This document shows positions 1 through 11,117 of a stretch of 64,000 bases of DNA, in pieces. This DNA is from Kibdelosporangium persicum (GTDB taxonomy: Bacteria > Actinomycetota > Actinomycetes > Mycobacteriales > Pseudonocardiaceae). The stretch is taken from contig NZ_JAAATY010000004.1 of assembly GCF_013280595.1 (NCBI RefSeq), positions 344,062 through 408,061 of the forward strand, in the 5' to 3' direction. Each line of letters begins with the position of its first letter. The first letter of the stretch is position 1. Position numbers and translations under genes: made by a program. A model generated the notes under the pieces. It made no database searches and had not been told where the DNA came from. It saw nothing but the letters and a program-made list of their open reading frames with translations.

Positions 1-1
1 C

Positions 2-250
2 CGCGAGGGCAAGGCGATCCAGCTGACCCCGCTGGAGTTCGACCTGCTGGTGGCGCTGGCCCGCAAGCCGCGCCAGGTGTTCACCCGCGAGGTGCTGCTC
101 GAGCAGGTGTGGGGCTACCGGCACGCCGCGGACACCAGGCTGGTGAACGTGCACGTCCAGCGGTTGCGCTCGAAGGTCGAGAAGGACCCGGAGCACCCCG
201 AGGTCGTGCTGACGGTCAGGGGTGTGGGATACAAGGCCGGGCCTCCGTGA
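2..250 (+). CDS. mtrA: MtrA response regulator, C-terminal fragment
   Basis: The last 82 codons of an OmpR/PhoB-type response regulator; the receiver domain lies outside the window. The visible part is the winged-helix DNA-binding domain, with LTPLEFDLL, the recognition-helix region RLVNVHVQRLRSKVE and the terminal VRGVGYKAG hairpin. MtrA is the essential actinobacterial regulator of cell division, wall turnover and dnaA expression and is phosphorylated by MtrB. The identity rests on the domain plus the following mtrB-lpqB pair, the conserved mtrAB-lpqB operon. The gene is cut only by the window edge. Confidence 0.93.
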   Translation, partial: REGKAIQLTPLEFDLLVALARKPRQVFTREVLLEQVWGYRHAADTRLVNVHVQRLRSKVEKDPEHPEVVLTVRGVGYKAGPP

Positions 251-260
251 TACTGGGCCC

Positions 261-1910
261 ATGAGGCGTTTCTTCGCGCGGTCCAGCCGGTTGGTGATCC
301 GGCAGCTGGGCCGCGCGGTGGCGTTCGGCCGCGAGCGGGCTCGCGCGTTCGGTGAGCTGTGGCGGCGTTCGCTGCAGGTCCGGGTCGTGGTGAGCACGCT
401 CGCGCTGTCGTCGGCTGTGGTGTTCGTGCTGGGCATGGTGCTGCAGAACCAGATCACCGACCGGTTGCTGACCAGCAAGCAGGAAGCCGCGATCGCCGAG
501 ACGCACAGCGCCGTCGTCATCGCCAACCGCGAGCTGGTCGGCGTGAACGTGCTGTCCGACGGCTTCCGGGAACGGCTCAGCGGCGCGGTGAACAAGCTGT
601 CCAGCTCGTCGGCCGACGAAGAAGGCGCCGACACGGTGGCAGGCGCGTTCGACCCGATCATCGCCTACGACGGCCGCGACGTGCCGGACAGCATCCAGGC
701 AGGCAGCAACTACTCCGACGTGCCGGAGTCACTGCGCGCGTACGTGCAGAACGGGCAGGTCGCCCGCCAGATCGCCACGGTCGAGCGGGCCGGCGCGCGC
801 ACCACGTTCCTGTTCGTCGGCGCCCCGGTGACCAGCGCGAACCGGCCGTTGCAGCTGTACCTGCTGTTCCCGCTGACCAGCGAGCAGAACACGATCGGCG
901 TCGTGCAGAGCACGCTGATCGTCGGCGGTCTCGTGCTGCTCATCCTGCTCGCGGGCATCGCCAACCTGGTGACCAGGCAGGTCGTCCGGCCGGTGCGGCG
1001 CGCGGCCGAGGCCGCGGAACGGTTCGCCGCCGGTGAGCTGGACGAACGCATGGCCGTTGTCGGTGAGGACGACGTGGCCAAGCTGGCCGAGTCGTACAAC
1101 CAGATGGCCGAGAGCATCAAGTACCAGATCCGGCAGCTGGAGGAGTTCGGCCAGTTGCAGCGCCGGTTCACCTCCGACGTCTCGCACGAGCTGCGCACCC
1201 CGTTGACGACCGTCCGGATGGCCGCGGACGTGCTGCACGCCTCCCGTGCGCAGTTCCCGGCCGGCCTGGCGCGTTCGACCGAGCTGCTGGTGGACGAGCT
1301 GGACCGGTTCGAGTCCCTGCTCGGCGACCTGCTGGAGATCTCCCGGCTGGACGCGGGCGTGGAGGAACTGGTCGCCGAGATCACCGACGTGCGCGCGATC
1401 GCCCAGCGTGCCCTGGACTCGGTGCGGGTGGTCGCGGAGAACGCGGGCAGCCGGATCGAGCTCGAACTGCCCGCCGCGCCCGCGACCGCCGAGGTCGACG
1501 CCCGCCGGATCGAACGAATCCTGCGGAACCTGCTGGCCAACGCCGTGGACCACGGCGAAGGCCACCCCGTGCGGCTCCGGCTGGCGTTCGACGACACCAC
1601 GCTCGCGGTGACCGTGCGGGACTACGGCGTCGGACTGCGGCCCGGTGAGGCCGACCTCGTGTTCAACCGGTTCTGGCGTGCTGACCCGTCGCGTAACCGG
1701 CACACCGGCGGCACCGGTCTCGGCCTGGCGATCAGCGTCGAGGACGCACGGCTGCACGGCGGCCGGCTGGAAGCGTGGGGTGAACCGGGGCTCGGTGCGA
1801 ACTTCCGGTTGTTGCTGCCCCGTCAGCAGGACGTCGAACTGGGCGAGAGCCCGCTGCCGTTGCGGCCGGAGGACGACGTGCCCGCCGCGCCACTCGAGGA
1901 GGTCCGGTGA
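261..1910 (+). CDS. mtrB: MtrB sensor histidine kinase
   Basis: Membrane histidine kinase partner of MtrA, 549 aa from ATG 261. An in-frame GTG at 222 overlaps mtrA; ATG 261, 10 nt after the mtrA stop, gives the usual N-terminus. A first membrane helix lies near residues 38-58, then an extracytoplasmic sensor region, a second helix near 215-235, a HAMP linker, a HisKA box with the phospho-acceptor His in SDVSHELRTPL, and a HATPase_c domain (N box NLLANAVDHG, G boxes DYGVGL and GGTGLGL). Its last bases overlap the GTG of lpqB, so the three genes are translationally coupled. Confidence 0.96.
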   Translation: MRRFFARSSRLVIRQLGRAVAFGRERARAFGELWRRSLQVRVVVSTLALSSAVVFVLGMVLQNQITDRLLTSKQEAAIAETHSAVVIANRELVGVNVLSDGFRERLSGAVNKLSSSSADEEGADTVAGAFDPIIAYDGRDVPDSIQAGSNYSDVPESLRAYVQNGQVARQIATVERAGARTTFLFVGAPVTSANRPLQLYLLFPLTSEQNTIGVVQSTLIVGGLVLLILLAGIANLVTRQVVRPVRRAAEAAERFAAGELDERMAVVGEDDVAKLAESYNQMAESIKYQIRQLEEFGQLQRRFTSDVSHELRTPLTTVRMAADVLHASRAQFPAGLARSTELLVDELDRFESLLGDLLEISRLDAGVEELVAEITDVRAIAQRALDSVRVVAENAGSRIELELPAAPATAEVDARRIERILRNLLANAVDHGEGHPVRLRLAFDDTTLAVTVRDYGVGLRPGEADLVFNRFWRADPSRNRHTGGTGLGLAISVEDARLHGGRLEAWGEPGLGANFRLLLPRQQDVELGESPLPLRPEDDVPAAPLEEVR

Positions 1911-3646
1911 TCCGCCGACTGACCGCGGCGCTGGGCTGCCTGTTGCTGGTGGCGTCCTGCGCCAACATCCCTGAGCAGACCAACGCGCAGGTGATCCAGG
2001 ACTCCGTGGCACGGCCGCAGCAGAAGGTCGAGCTGCCCGCCAAGGACGCCGACGCGATCACCGTGGTCCGCCGGTTCATCGAGGCCAGCGGGGACACCGC
2101 GGTGGCCGAGGCGTACCTGACCGAAGAGGCCAAACGGTTGTGGCGGCCGGACAACCAGCCGACCATCATCGAGGACAACTTCAGCACCGTGCCCCTGCCG
2201 CTGGAGGCAGGCGAGGATCCGAACGTCGTCCAGCGCGTGGAGGTCAAGAGCACCCCGAAGGGCAGGCTGGACCCGCACAAGTCGTTCCGTGCGGACGTCT
2301 CGCAGCAGAACAGCAACAGCACGGTGAAACTGGTCAGGCAGCCCGACGGCCAGTGGCGGATCAGCGAGACGCCGAACAACGGCGTGCTGATCCCCATCTC
2401 GGAGTTCACCAACCACTACCGCCCGGTGAAGCTGTACTTCTACGACAACACCTCCCGCGAGATCCCGATCCCGGACCTGCGCTACCTGCCCGGCACACCG
2501 CTGGCCTCGGCCAGCGAGATCATCGGTCTGCTCCTGCAAGGCCCAGCGACAGGACTGCAGGGCGCGGTGCGCAGCGCGCTTCCCCCGACGGCCGTGCAGC
2601 GAACGAACGTGACGCCGTCCCGTGACGGCGCGACAGTCGTGAACCTGGGGCAGCTCGGCAACCTGACCGCGGAGGAGAAACGCGCGATCGCGACCCAGAT
2701 CGTGCTGTCCCTCCAGGACGTGTCCGCGACGACGGTGCGCCTGCAGGTCGAGGGCCTGCCGCTGGTACCGGACCAACCGGACTGGAAGATCCGGGACATC
2801 CAGTCCGACAGCGATCAGACGACGCCGAAGGCCCAGCTGAACGGGCTGATGGTGGTCGGCGGCCAGGTGAAGGACCTGCGCGACGGCAAACCGATCAACA
2901 ATCCGGCGGGCGACGGCACGTACAAAGTGGAAAGCGCGGCCCAGTCCGTCGACGGCTCGCAACTGGCGGTGGTCGAGCGTCTAGCCAACAACGATCTGGC
3001 ATTGCGCATCGGCGGCATGGGCGAGGGCCTGCGCCAGACCCCGGTGGTGGGCAAGGAGATGACCCGTCCGACCTGGCAGTACGCGGCGGCCTCGAACGAG
3101 GTCGGCAACGAGGTCTGGGTGGTGGCCGACGGCACGATCAACCGCGTGGTGCGCAGCCGTGAAGGCCCGTGGCTGACCCTCCCTGTGAACCAGTCGGAGA
3201 TCGATCCCTACGGCAAGATCACCGATCTGCGCCTGTCCCGTGACGGTGTGCGAGTGGCCATCGTCGCCGGCGGCAAGCTCTACGTCGGCGCCGTGGTGCG
3301 TTCGCAGGGCAACACCAGTGTCGTCATCGCCGAACCGAAGCCGCTGCTGCCGTCGATCTCCAACGTGGTCGGCGTGGACTGGCTGGACTCCAGCCGTGTC
3401 GTCGTGGCGACGAACACGCCGACCGGCCCGGTGTGGCAGGTCCCGATCGACGGCATCGAGGCACAGCGCTACAACCAGGCCAACCTGACGTTGCCGCTGA
3501 CGTCCATCACGGCCGCTCCAAGCCGTCAGAACGTGGTGACGGACGCCGTGGGCATGTGGACGGCGACCGACATCGGCCAGGTGTGGCTGCCACATCCCCT
3601 GAGCCAGAGCCAGGGACCGAACGCCCGCCCCTTCTACCCAGGCTGA
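1907..3646 (+). CDS. lpqB: LpqB lipoprotein, MtrAB accessory protein
   Basis: 579-aa secreted lipoprotein. The signal peptide ends in a lipobox (LVASC) with the lipidated Cys at residue 18. A GerMN domain follows around residues 190-310, then a beta-propeller-like LpqB C-terminal domain. In mycobacteria LpqB binds the MtrB sensor domain and modulates MtrA phosphorylation. GTG 1907 overlaps the mtrB stop by 4 nt. A long inverted-repeat element lies just behind the stop. The family assignment is secure; the propeller is inferred from family knowledge. Confidence 0.95.
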   Translation: MIRRLTAALGCLLLVASCANIPEQTNAQVIQDSVARPQQKVELPAKDADAITVVRRFIEASGDTAVAEAYLTEEAKRLWRPDNQPTIIEDNFSTVPLPLEAGEDPNVVQRVEVKSTPKGRLDPHKSFRADVSQQNSNSTVKLVRQPDGQWRISETPNNGVLIPISEFTNHYRPVKLYFYDNTSREIPIPDLRYLPGTPLASASEIIGLLLQGPATGLQGAVRSALPPTAVQRTNVTPSRDGATVVNLGQLGNLTAEEKRAIATQIVLSLQDVSATTVRLQVEGLPLVPDQPDWKIRDIQSDSDQTTPKAQLNGLMVVGGQVKDLRDGKPINNPAGDGTYKVESAAQSVDGSQLAVVERLANNDLALRIGGMGEGLRQTPVVGKEMTRPTWQYAAASNEVGNEVWVVADGTINRVVRSREGPWLTLPVNQSEIDPYGKITDLRLSRDGVRVAIVAGGKLYVGAVVRSQGNTSVVIAEPKPLLPSISNVVGVDWLDSSRVVVATNTPTGPVWQVPIDGIEAQRYNQANLTLPLTSITAAPSRQNVVTDAVGMWTATDIGQVWLPHPLSQSQGPNARPFYPG

Positions 3647-3661
3647 CAGCCCCCACCAACC

Positions 3662-3709
3662 CCTCGTGAGTGTTTATCCGTGTTCTAACCCTGATAAACA
3701 CTCACGAGG
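3662..3709 (+). repeat. Dispersed 48-bp hairpin element, copy 1
   Basis: Perfect 17-bp arms, CCTCGTGAGTGTTTATC at 3662-3678 and its complement at 3693-3709, around the 14-nt core CGTGTTCTAACCCT. It lies between co-directional lpqB and the comF-like gene. Four relatives occur at 14667, 23017, 40029 and 61027. It could terminate lpqB, but no T-tract follows and the core sequence is conserved between copies. Confidence 0.9.
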
Positions 3710-3757
3710 TCTTTCAGGGCGCGTCGGACTGTCGGTGGGGCGTGTCATTGTCCTGGT

Positions 3758-4345
3758 GTGCTTCGGGCGTTGATGGAATTGCTGGTGCCGTCCTGCTGTG
3801 CGGGTTGCGGTGTACCTGGCGATGCCCTCTGCCGGAAATGCCGGGCGGACATGTCCGGTTTCACACCGGTCCACCGCGCCGGACACGGGCCGCCGATGTA
3901 TGCGCTCACCGAATACGCCGGCTCGGCCCGGAAAGCCGTGATCGCCTACAAGGAGCGCGGCCGCCGTGAGCTCGCGCCTTGCTTCGGGCGGCTGCTCACC
4001 GAAGCCCTGCCCAGGCTGCCCGAAGCCGATCTGGTTCCGGTGCCGTCCCGGCGCAGAGCCGTCCGCAAGCGCGGCTATGACCACATGGCTCTGATAGCGG
4101 GGTATGCCGACGCGACCGTCCGCCCGATCCTCAGGCTCGATCGCGGGGCCAGGGACTCCGTCGGGCTCGATGCCGATGCCCGCGCCGAGAACCTCAGCGG
4201 CAGGGTGAGCTGCGAGCCGACCGGGGCCAGCGTGATCCTCGTCGATGACGTGATCACCACCGGGGCCACCGCCGCCGCTTGCTGTTCCGCGTTGTCGCAG
4301 GCAGGCGCCCGGGTGGTGGCCGTGTTGGCGTTGACGGCAACCTAG
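3758..4345 (+). CDS. ComF-family phosphoribosyltransferase-like protein
   Basis: 195 aa. An N-terminal zinc-ribbon-like cluster (CCAGCG and CRKC near residues 13-31) precedes a type I phosphoribosyltransferase fold with the PRPP loop ILVDDVITTGAT near residue 165. ComF proteins take part in DNA uptake in competent bacteria; in actinomycetes the role is unknown and the gene is regularly found between lpqB and hpf. The start is GTG 3758; ATG 3773 is an alternative that removes five residues. Confidence 0.88.
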   Translation: MLRALMELLVPSCCAGCGVPGDALCRKCRADMSGFTPVHRAGHGPPMYALTEYAGSARKAVIAYKERGRRELAPCFGRLLTEALPRLPEADLVPVPSRRRAVRKRGYDHMALIAGYADATVRPILRLDRGARDSVGLDADARAENLSGRVSCEPTGASVILVDDVITTGATAAACCSALSQAGARVVAVLALTAT

Positions 4346-4709
4346 ATCGTCTGCATACCCCCACACGGGTGAATGTTCGCCGGGAACCAAGATCCGTTTT
4401 CGTCCGTTGAAACGGTATGGAAAGCCGGGATGAACGGCCGGTGGGCCCGTCGGTGGGACGACGGGACCTGTCCGAGCCGACCCGGACAGCGACTGTGCTG
4501 GGCCGATCCTTCCTCCACAAGGGTGAAAACCGCCCGCGTCGTGTGGACTCGCCGCCGTCACTCGGGTATCGAGGCGGACCTTTTCCTGTGCTCAGCGTCA
4601 CTCTCCGTCGCAGGGCGAGTTCGCCCGCCGTGGGGACTGTTGCTGAACCGCAACCCGGGCTAACGTGCAGCGCTATCAGCCCCGGCATGAGGGAGGAGGC
4701 GATCAGCCC
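4346..4709. other. Gene-free region upstream of hpf
   Basis: About 360 bp between the ComF gene and the leader ORF before hpf. The small ORFs here have no recognisable family and no convincing ribosome binding site. It probably holds the hpf promoter. A TAACGT (4661-4666) could be a -10 box, but its best -35 candidate (TTGCTG, 4640-4645) is spaced only 15 bp away, so I do not call it. Confidence 0.4.
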
Positions 4710-4736
4710 ATGACCCTGGCGCCGGCGGGGAGCTGA
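4710..4736 (+). other. Candidate 8-codon leader ORF and hairpin before hpf
   Basis: A strong Shine-Dalgarno (GGGAGGAGG, 4691-4699) stands 10 nt ahead of ATG 4710, which opens an 8-codon ORF (MTLAPAGS) stopping at 4736. The stop lies inside the left arm of an inverted repeat, GAGCTGA at 4730-4736 and TCAGCTC at 4757-4763. The layout resembles a translated leader that could affect hpf expression. Function is inference only. Confidence 0.35.
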
Positions 4737-4828
4737 GCCTCACAGAGGCAACGGTTCAGCTCGGCAGGACCCCGGACGCCATGTTTTCGCCGATCAGATG
4801 GCTCGCAGAAACAGCGAGGAGGTCGTGT

Positions 4829-5509
4829 ATGGACATCGTCGTTAAGGGGCGCAACGTCGAAGTGCCCGATCATTACCGGGTGCACGTGACGGACAAGCTC
4901 GCCCGGCTGGAGCGGTACGACAAGAAGGTCATCCGCTTCGATGTTGAGTTGTTCCACGAGCCCAACCGCAGGCAGCTGAAGAACTGCCAGCGGGTGGAGA
5001 TCACCGCCAAGGTCCGCGGGCCGGTGGTCCGTTCCGAGGCCTGCGCCGGCGACTTCTACGCGGCGCTCGACTCCGCGGTGAACAAGCTCGAGAACCGGCT
5101 GCGCAGACTGCATGACCGCAGGCGTGTGCACCACGGGCGACGTAGCCCGGCCTCAGTGGCGGAGGCGACTGCCTCGCCAGCGATCGGCTCCGTTGACGCT
5201 GCGCCGGAACTGCGCGCGCGCAACATGACCAACAGCCAGCGTGCCGCGCAGACCGCGCTGCTGGAAGCGCCGGAGTACGAAGGTGTCGTACCCGAGCAGC
5301 GTTGGGACGACGGCCTGGAGGAACCCAGGCCAGGGCGCATCGTGCGGGAGAAGGAGCACCCCGCCACACCGATGAGCGTCGACCAGGCTCTCTACCAGAT
5401 GGAGCTGGTCGGACACGACTTCTACCTCTTCTTCGACGTCGACGCGGGCCGGCCGAGCGTGGTCTACCGCCGCAAGGGCTTCGACTACGGCGTCATCAGA
5501 ATGTCCTAG
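4829..5509 (+). CDS. hpf: Ribosome hibernation-promoting factor, long form
   Basis: 226 aa. The N-terminal S30AE domain (about 1-105; MDIVVKGRNVEV start, conserved basic helix ending RLRRLHDRR) binds the 30S decoding region. A linker follows, then the C-terminal dimerisation domain (about 165-226; TPMSVDQALYQMELVGHDFYLF and VVYRRKGFDYGVIR) that pairs ribosomes into 100S particles. ATG 4829 follows GAGGAGG closely; an in-frame upstream ATG at 4781 would add 16 atypical residues. Called hpf or raiA-like in mycobacteria and conserved directly upstream of secA. Confidence 0.95.
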   Translation: MDIVVKGRNVEVPDHYRVHVTDKLARLERYDKKVIRFDVELFHEPNRRQLKNCQRVEITAKVRGPVVRSEACAGDFYAALDSAVNKLENRLRRLHDRRRVHHGRRSPASVAEATASPAIGSVDAAPELRARNMTNSQRAAQTALLEAPEYEGVVPEQRWDDGLEEPRPGRIVREKEHPATPMSVDQALYQMELVGHDFYLFFDVDAGRPSVVYRRKGFDYGVIRMS

Positions 5510-5529
5510 AGCCTCGCCAGAAAGGAGGA

Positions 5530-5568
5530 CGCCCCGGGACGCCATCGCGCTCCCGGGGCGTTCTTGCT
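5530..5568 (+). terminator. Rho-independent terminator of hpf
   Basis: A 10-bp GC stem (CGCCCCGGGA, 5530-5539; TCCCGGGGCG, 5551-5560) with an 11-nt loop, followed by TTCTTGCT. It lies 20 bp after the hpf stop and separates hpf from secA. Confidence 0.8.
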
Positions 5569-5741
5569 ACCGGGAGATCGCGCCGTCCGGGAACCTTGAG
5601 GCTTCTGGAGCGTTCTTTCATGAGGAGCACGGTCGAGAGCGACGCACGGCCGTGCACCGTGTTATGCCCGTTCCCTACGATGGGGGTGAGGTGCCCTCGT
5701 CGGCGGGCGCACAGTCGATCAGGTTATGAGGTCAGGGCAAC

Positions 5742-9092
<3,351 letters not shown>

Positions 9093-9110
9093 GGCACACT
9101 GTTCGACCCC

Positions 9111-9141
9111 GCTGGGGGCGGCCGTTCGGGCCGCCCCCAGC
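9111..9141 (+). terminator. Hairpin terminator behind secA
   Basis: Twelve-bp stem GCTGGGGGCGGC (9111-9122) with GCCGCCCCCAGC (9130-9141), 7-nt loop, 18 bp after the secA stop. There is no clear T-tract, as is common for actinobacterial terminators. Confidence 0.7.
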
Positions 9142-9236
9142 GGCATGTCCGACCCGGTCCGAGCCGCTTGAGCCAAGCTGCCGGTCGCGCGAAGTCCCTG
9201 CCAAGCCCGCGGCCAGCGGGGTTGACCGCGACCGTC

Positions 9237-9550
9237 CGGTTGTCGTAGCGGGAGCCGTCGGCAGATGCGGTCGGTGTCATGAGGGACGGTCGGCGGATGC
9301 AATTGCCGTAGTGGGGACGGTGGGTAGGCCCGGTTGCCGTAGTGGGGACGGTGGGTAGGCCCGGTTGCCGTAGTGGGGACGGTGGGTAGGTCCGGTTGCC
9401 GTAGTGGGGACGGTGGGTAGGCCCGGTTGCCGTAGTGGGGACGGTGGGTAGGTCCGGTTGCCGTAGTGGGGACGGTCGGCAGATCCGGTCGCTGTAACCG
9501 GGGACCGTCGGCAAAATCCGGTCGCCGTAACGAGGGAACCGTCGGCGAAA
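9237..9550. repeat. 31-bp tandem repeat array
   Basis: About ten head-to-tail units with 31-bp period. Six central units (TTG anchors at 9303, 9334, 9365, 9396, 9427, 9458) are nearly identical, reading GGTTGCCGTAGTGGGGACGG then TGGGTAGG[C/T]CC. Flanking units at 9240, 9271, 9489 and 9522 are diverged and the spacing drifts to 32-33 bp. There are no unique spacers. The reverse-strand reading frame through it is only a translation of the repeat. Confidence 0.92.
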
Positions 9551-9606
9551 CTGGTTGTCCACAACCGCCCAGTAACCCTTTGACCAGGCCTTATCCCGAG
9601 TAGAAT
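9541..9606 (-). repeat. Dispersed ~67-bp repeat, copy A
   Basis: The reverse complement of this segment matches 19615-19680 at roughly 80% by eye. The shared heart is AAGGGTTAC, then GGTTGTGGACAACCAG, then TTCG.CGAC. The plus strand carries TTGTCCACA at 9555-9563 (a perfect actinobacterial DnaA-box match), and TTGACC (9580-9585) with TAGAAT (9601-9606), a possible promoter for the downstream gene although the 15-bp spacing is short. Confidence 0.75.
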
Positions 9607-9824
9607 GGAAGCGGGGCCGGCCCCCGGGATGGGCGGGGGCATGTCTGTACCCGGGAAATGAAGGCGAAGTCTTAGTCGGGTGGGCCCTGCCCTGAATGTC
9701 ATGGCGTGTAGTGGTTGCTGCGCTGGTCGGCGCGCCCCCGATGTCACCCGGTTGGGCGAACCTTGTCCGGATTGGACGGTCTCAGGCCTCTGTTGGCCGA
9801 CCGATCCGACGGGGGAGAACAACC

Positions 9825-10268
9825 TTGACGACACCGACCCTTCGACCGCTGCGCACCTACGAGCCGATCCGTGGCCAGGTCCTGGTCCCGGTACGCAGGC
9901 CCGCGCCCGCCCCACCTGTGGTGCAACCGCTGGTCACACCCGACAACGGCCAGTTCATGCTGATCGCCACGAAGATCCTCGAAGTCCTCGACGGCCGCCG
10001 CCCGCTCGGGCACCTGCGGGCTCTCGTGGCCGACCCGGTGTACCAGGCGGCCATCACCCGCCTGCGCACCACGCCACCGGTAGGAGTCCGTTACCAGCTG
10101 TCCTCGATCCACAGCTGCCAACCGGCACCTGAGGTGGTCGAGGCCTGCGGCCTGGTGGAGACGGCCCGCCACGGAGTCCGGGAGCGTCGAGCCCACGCCA
10201 TGGCCTGCCGGTTCGAGCTGCACGAGGAGAGGTGGCGCTGCGTGTACTTCCGCATCATGTTCCGGTAG
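9825..10268 (+). CDS. Rv3235-family protein (DUF6459-like), unknown function
   Basis: 147 aa from TTG 9825, preceded by GGGGGAG at 9811-9817; the frame stays open upstream to a GTG at 9696 (190 aa), so the start is uncertain. It is Pro/Arg-rich at the N-terminus (LRPLRTYEPIRGQVLVPVRRP), then has a compact conserved region with LIATKILEVLDGRRPLGHLR and a C-terminal RFELHEERWRCVYFRI strand pattern. This matches the small proteins found between secA and the tgs-like gene in actinobacteria. No enzymatic motif is visible. It converges on the methyltransferase gene with no gap. Confidence 0.75.
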   Translation: MTTPTLRPLRTYEPIRGQVLVPVRRPAPAPPVVQPLVTPDNGQFMLIATKILEVLDGRRPLGHLRALVADPVYQAAITRLRTTPPVGVRYQLSSIHSCQPAPEVVEACGLVETARHGVRERRAHAMACRFELHEERWRCVYFRIMFR

Positions 10269-11024
10269 TCAATGCGACGACGGGTCGCGGCGGAGGTGTT
10301 CGAAACACAACACAGCCGCCGCGCTCGCCACGTTCAGGGATTCGACGCCACCACGCATCGGGATCGACAGCCACGACGTCACGTGTTCGCGCACCTCGGG
10401 CGTCACGCCTGCGGTCTCGCTGCCGAGCACGAACGCCGCCTTCGGGGGAAGCGAAGCCGAGAACAACGAGGTCGGCGCGCCCGCGTCCAGTGCGAACAGC
10501 GGGTACCCGGACGAGCGCAGCAACTCGGCGGCTTCGGCGGCCGTCGCGCAGCGCAGTACGGGAGCGTGGAAAGCCACGCCGGCGGAGGCCTTCACGACAA
10601 GGGGGTCGATCGATGCGACTCCACGCCGTGGCACCACGATCCCGCCCATCCCGGCGGCGGTCGCGGTACGCAGGATCATGCCCACGTTCGCGGGCGTCGT
10701 GATGCCGTCCAGCACCAGCACGCCCCGAGGAGGCCGGGGACCGGACAACGCGTCCGACAGCAGCTTCATCCGCGGCGCGACCACGTCGGCCAGCACGCCC
10801 TGGTCCTGCTTGCCGTTTCCGGCGAGGACCTTCACGCGGTGGGCCGACGCGCGCTGCACCTCGACGCCGCGCGCGGAGGCGGCGTCGAGAATCTCCCGCG
10901 CGGCGGGGCCGCGTGCTGTGTCGGCAAGGACGACCTTGTCCACCTGTAGCGTCGCGTCGCCGAGCGCCTCCAGCACCGGCTTACGGCCGTACACAGTGAC
11001 GAATCTGTCCTTGGGTGAAGCCAT
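10269..11024 (-). CDS. TrmH/SpoU-family RNA 2'-O-methyltransferase
   Basis: 251 aa, ATG at 11024. An N-terminal RNA-binding domain (YGRKPVLEAL) leads into a SPOUT catalytic domain with the three family motifs: DGITTPANVGMILRTATAAG (about 115-134), FVLGSETAGVTPEV, and IPMRGGVESLNVASAAAVLCFE, which form the SAM-binding knot. It likely ribose-methylates tRNA or rRNA; substrate cannot be told from sequence (RlmB and TrmH alike). The stop directly abuts the stop of the convergent Rv3235-like gene. Confidence 0.92.
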   Translation of the reverse strand: MASPKDRFVTVYGRKPVLEALGDATLQVDKVVLADTARGPAAREILDAASARGVEVQRASAHRVKVLAGNGKQDQGVLADVVAPRMKLLSDALSGPRPPRGVLVLDGITTPANVGMILRTATAAGMGGIVVPRRGVASIDPLVVKASAGVAFHAPVLRCATAAEAAELLRSSGYPLFALDAGAPTSLFSASLPPKAAFVLGSETAGVTPEVREHVTSWLSIPMRGGVESLNVASAAAVLCFEHLRRDPSSH

Positions 11025-11117
11025 GCGGGCAGAATCCCATGGCGTACACACGTGCGACGACATGGGGGTTCGGCGACCAAACCCGCCGAGCCGGGCGAGG
11101 CAATTAAGCTCAGGGCT

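Noticed and set aside
4373..4713. Two overlapping ~96-codon open frames before hpf
   Set aside because: No ribosome binding site, no family similarity, composition typical of non-coding high-GC sequence.
9237..9550. CRISPR-like array
   Set aside because: Units are contiguous 31-bp tandem repeats without unique spacers, and no cas genes are nearby.
9277..9915. Minus-strand frame encoding repeated TYPPSPLRQPGLPTVP units
   Set aside because: It is a translation of the 31-bp DNA repeat; no start signal or conserved domain supports a protein.
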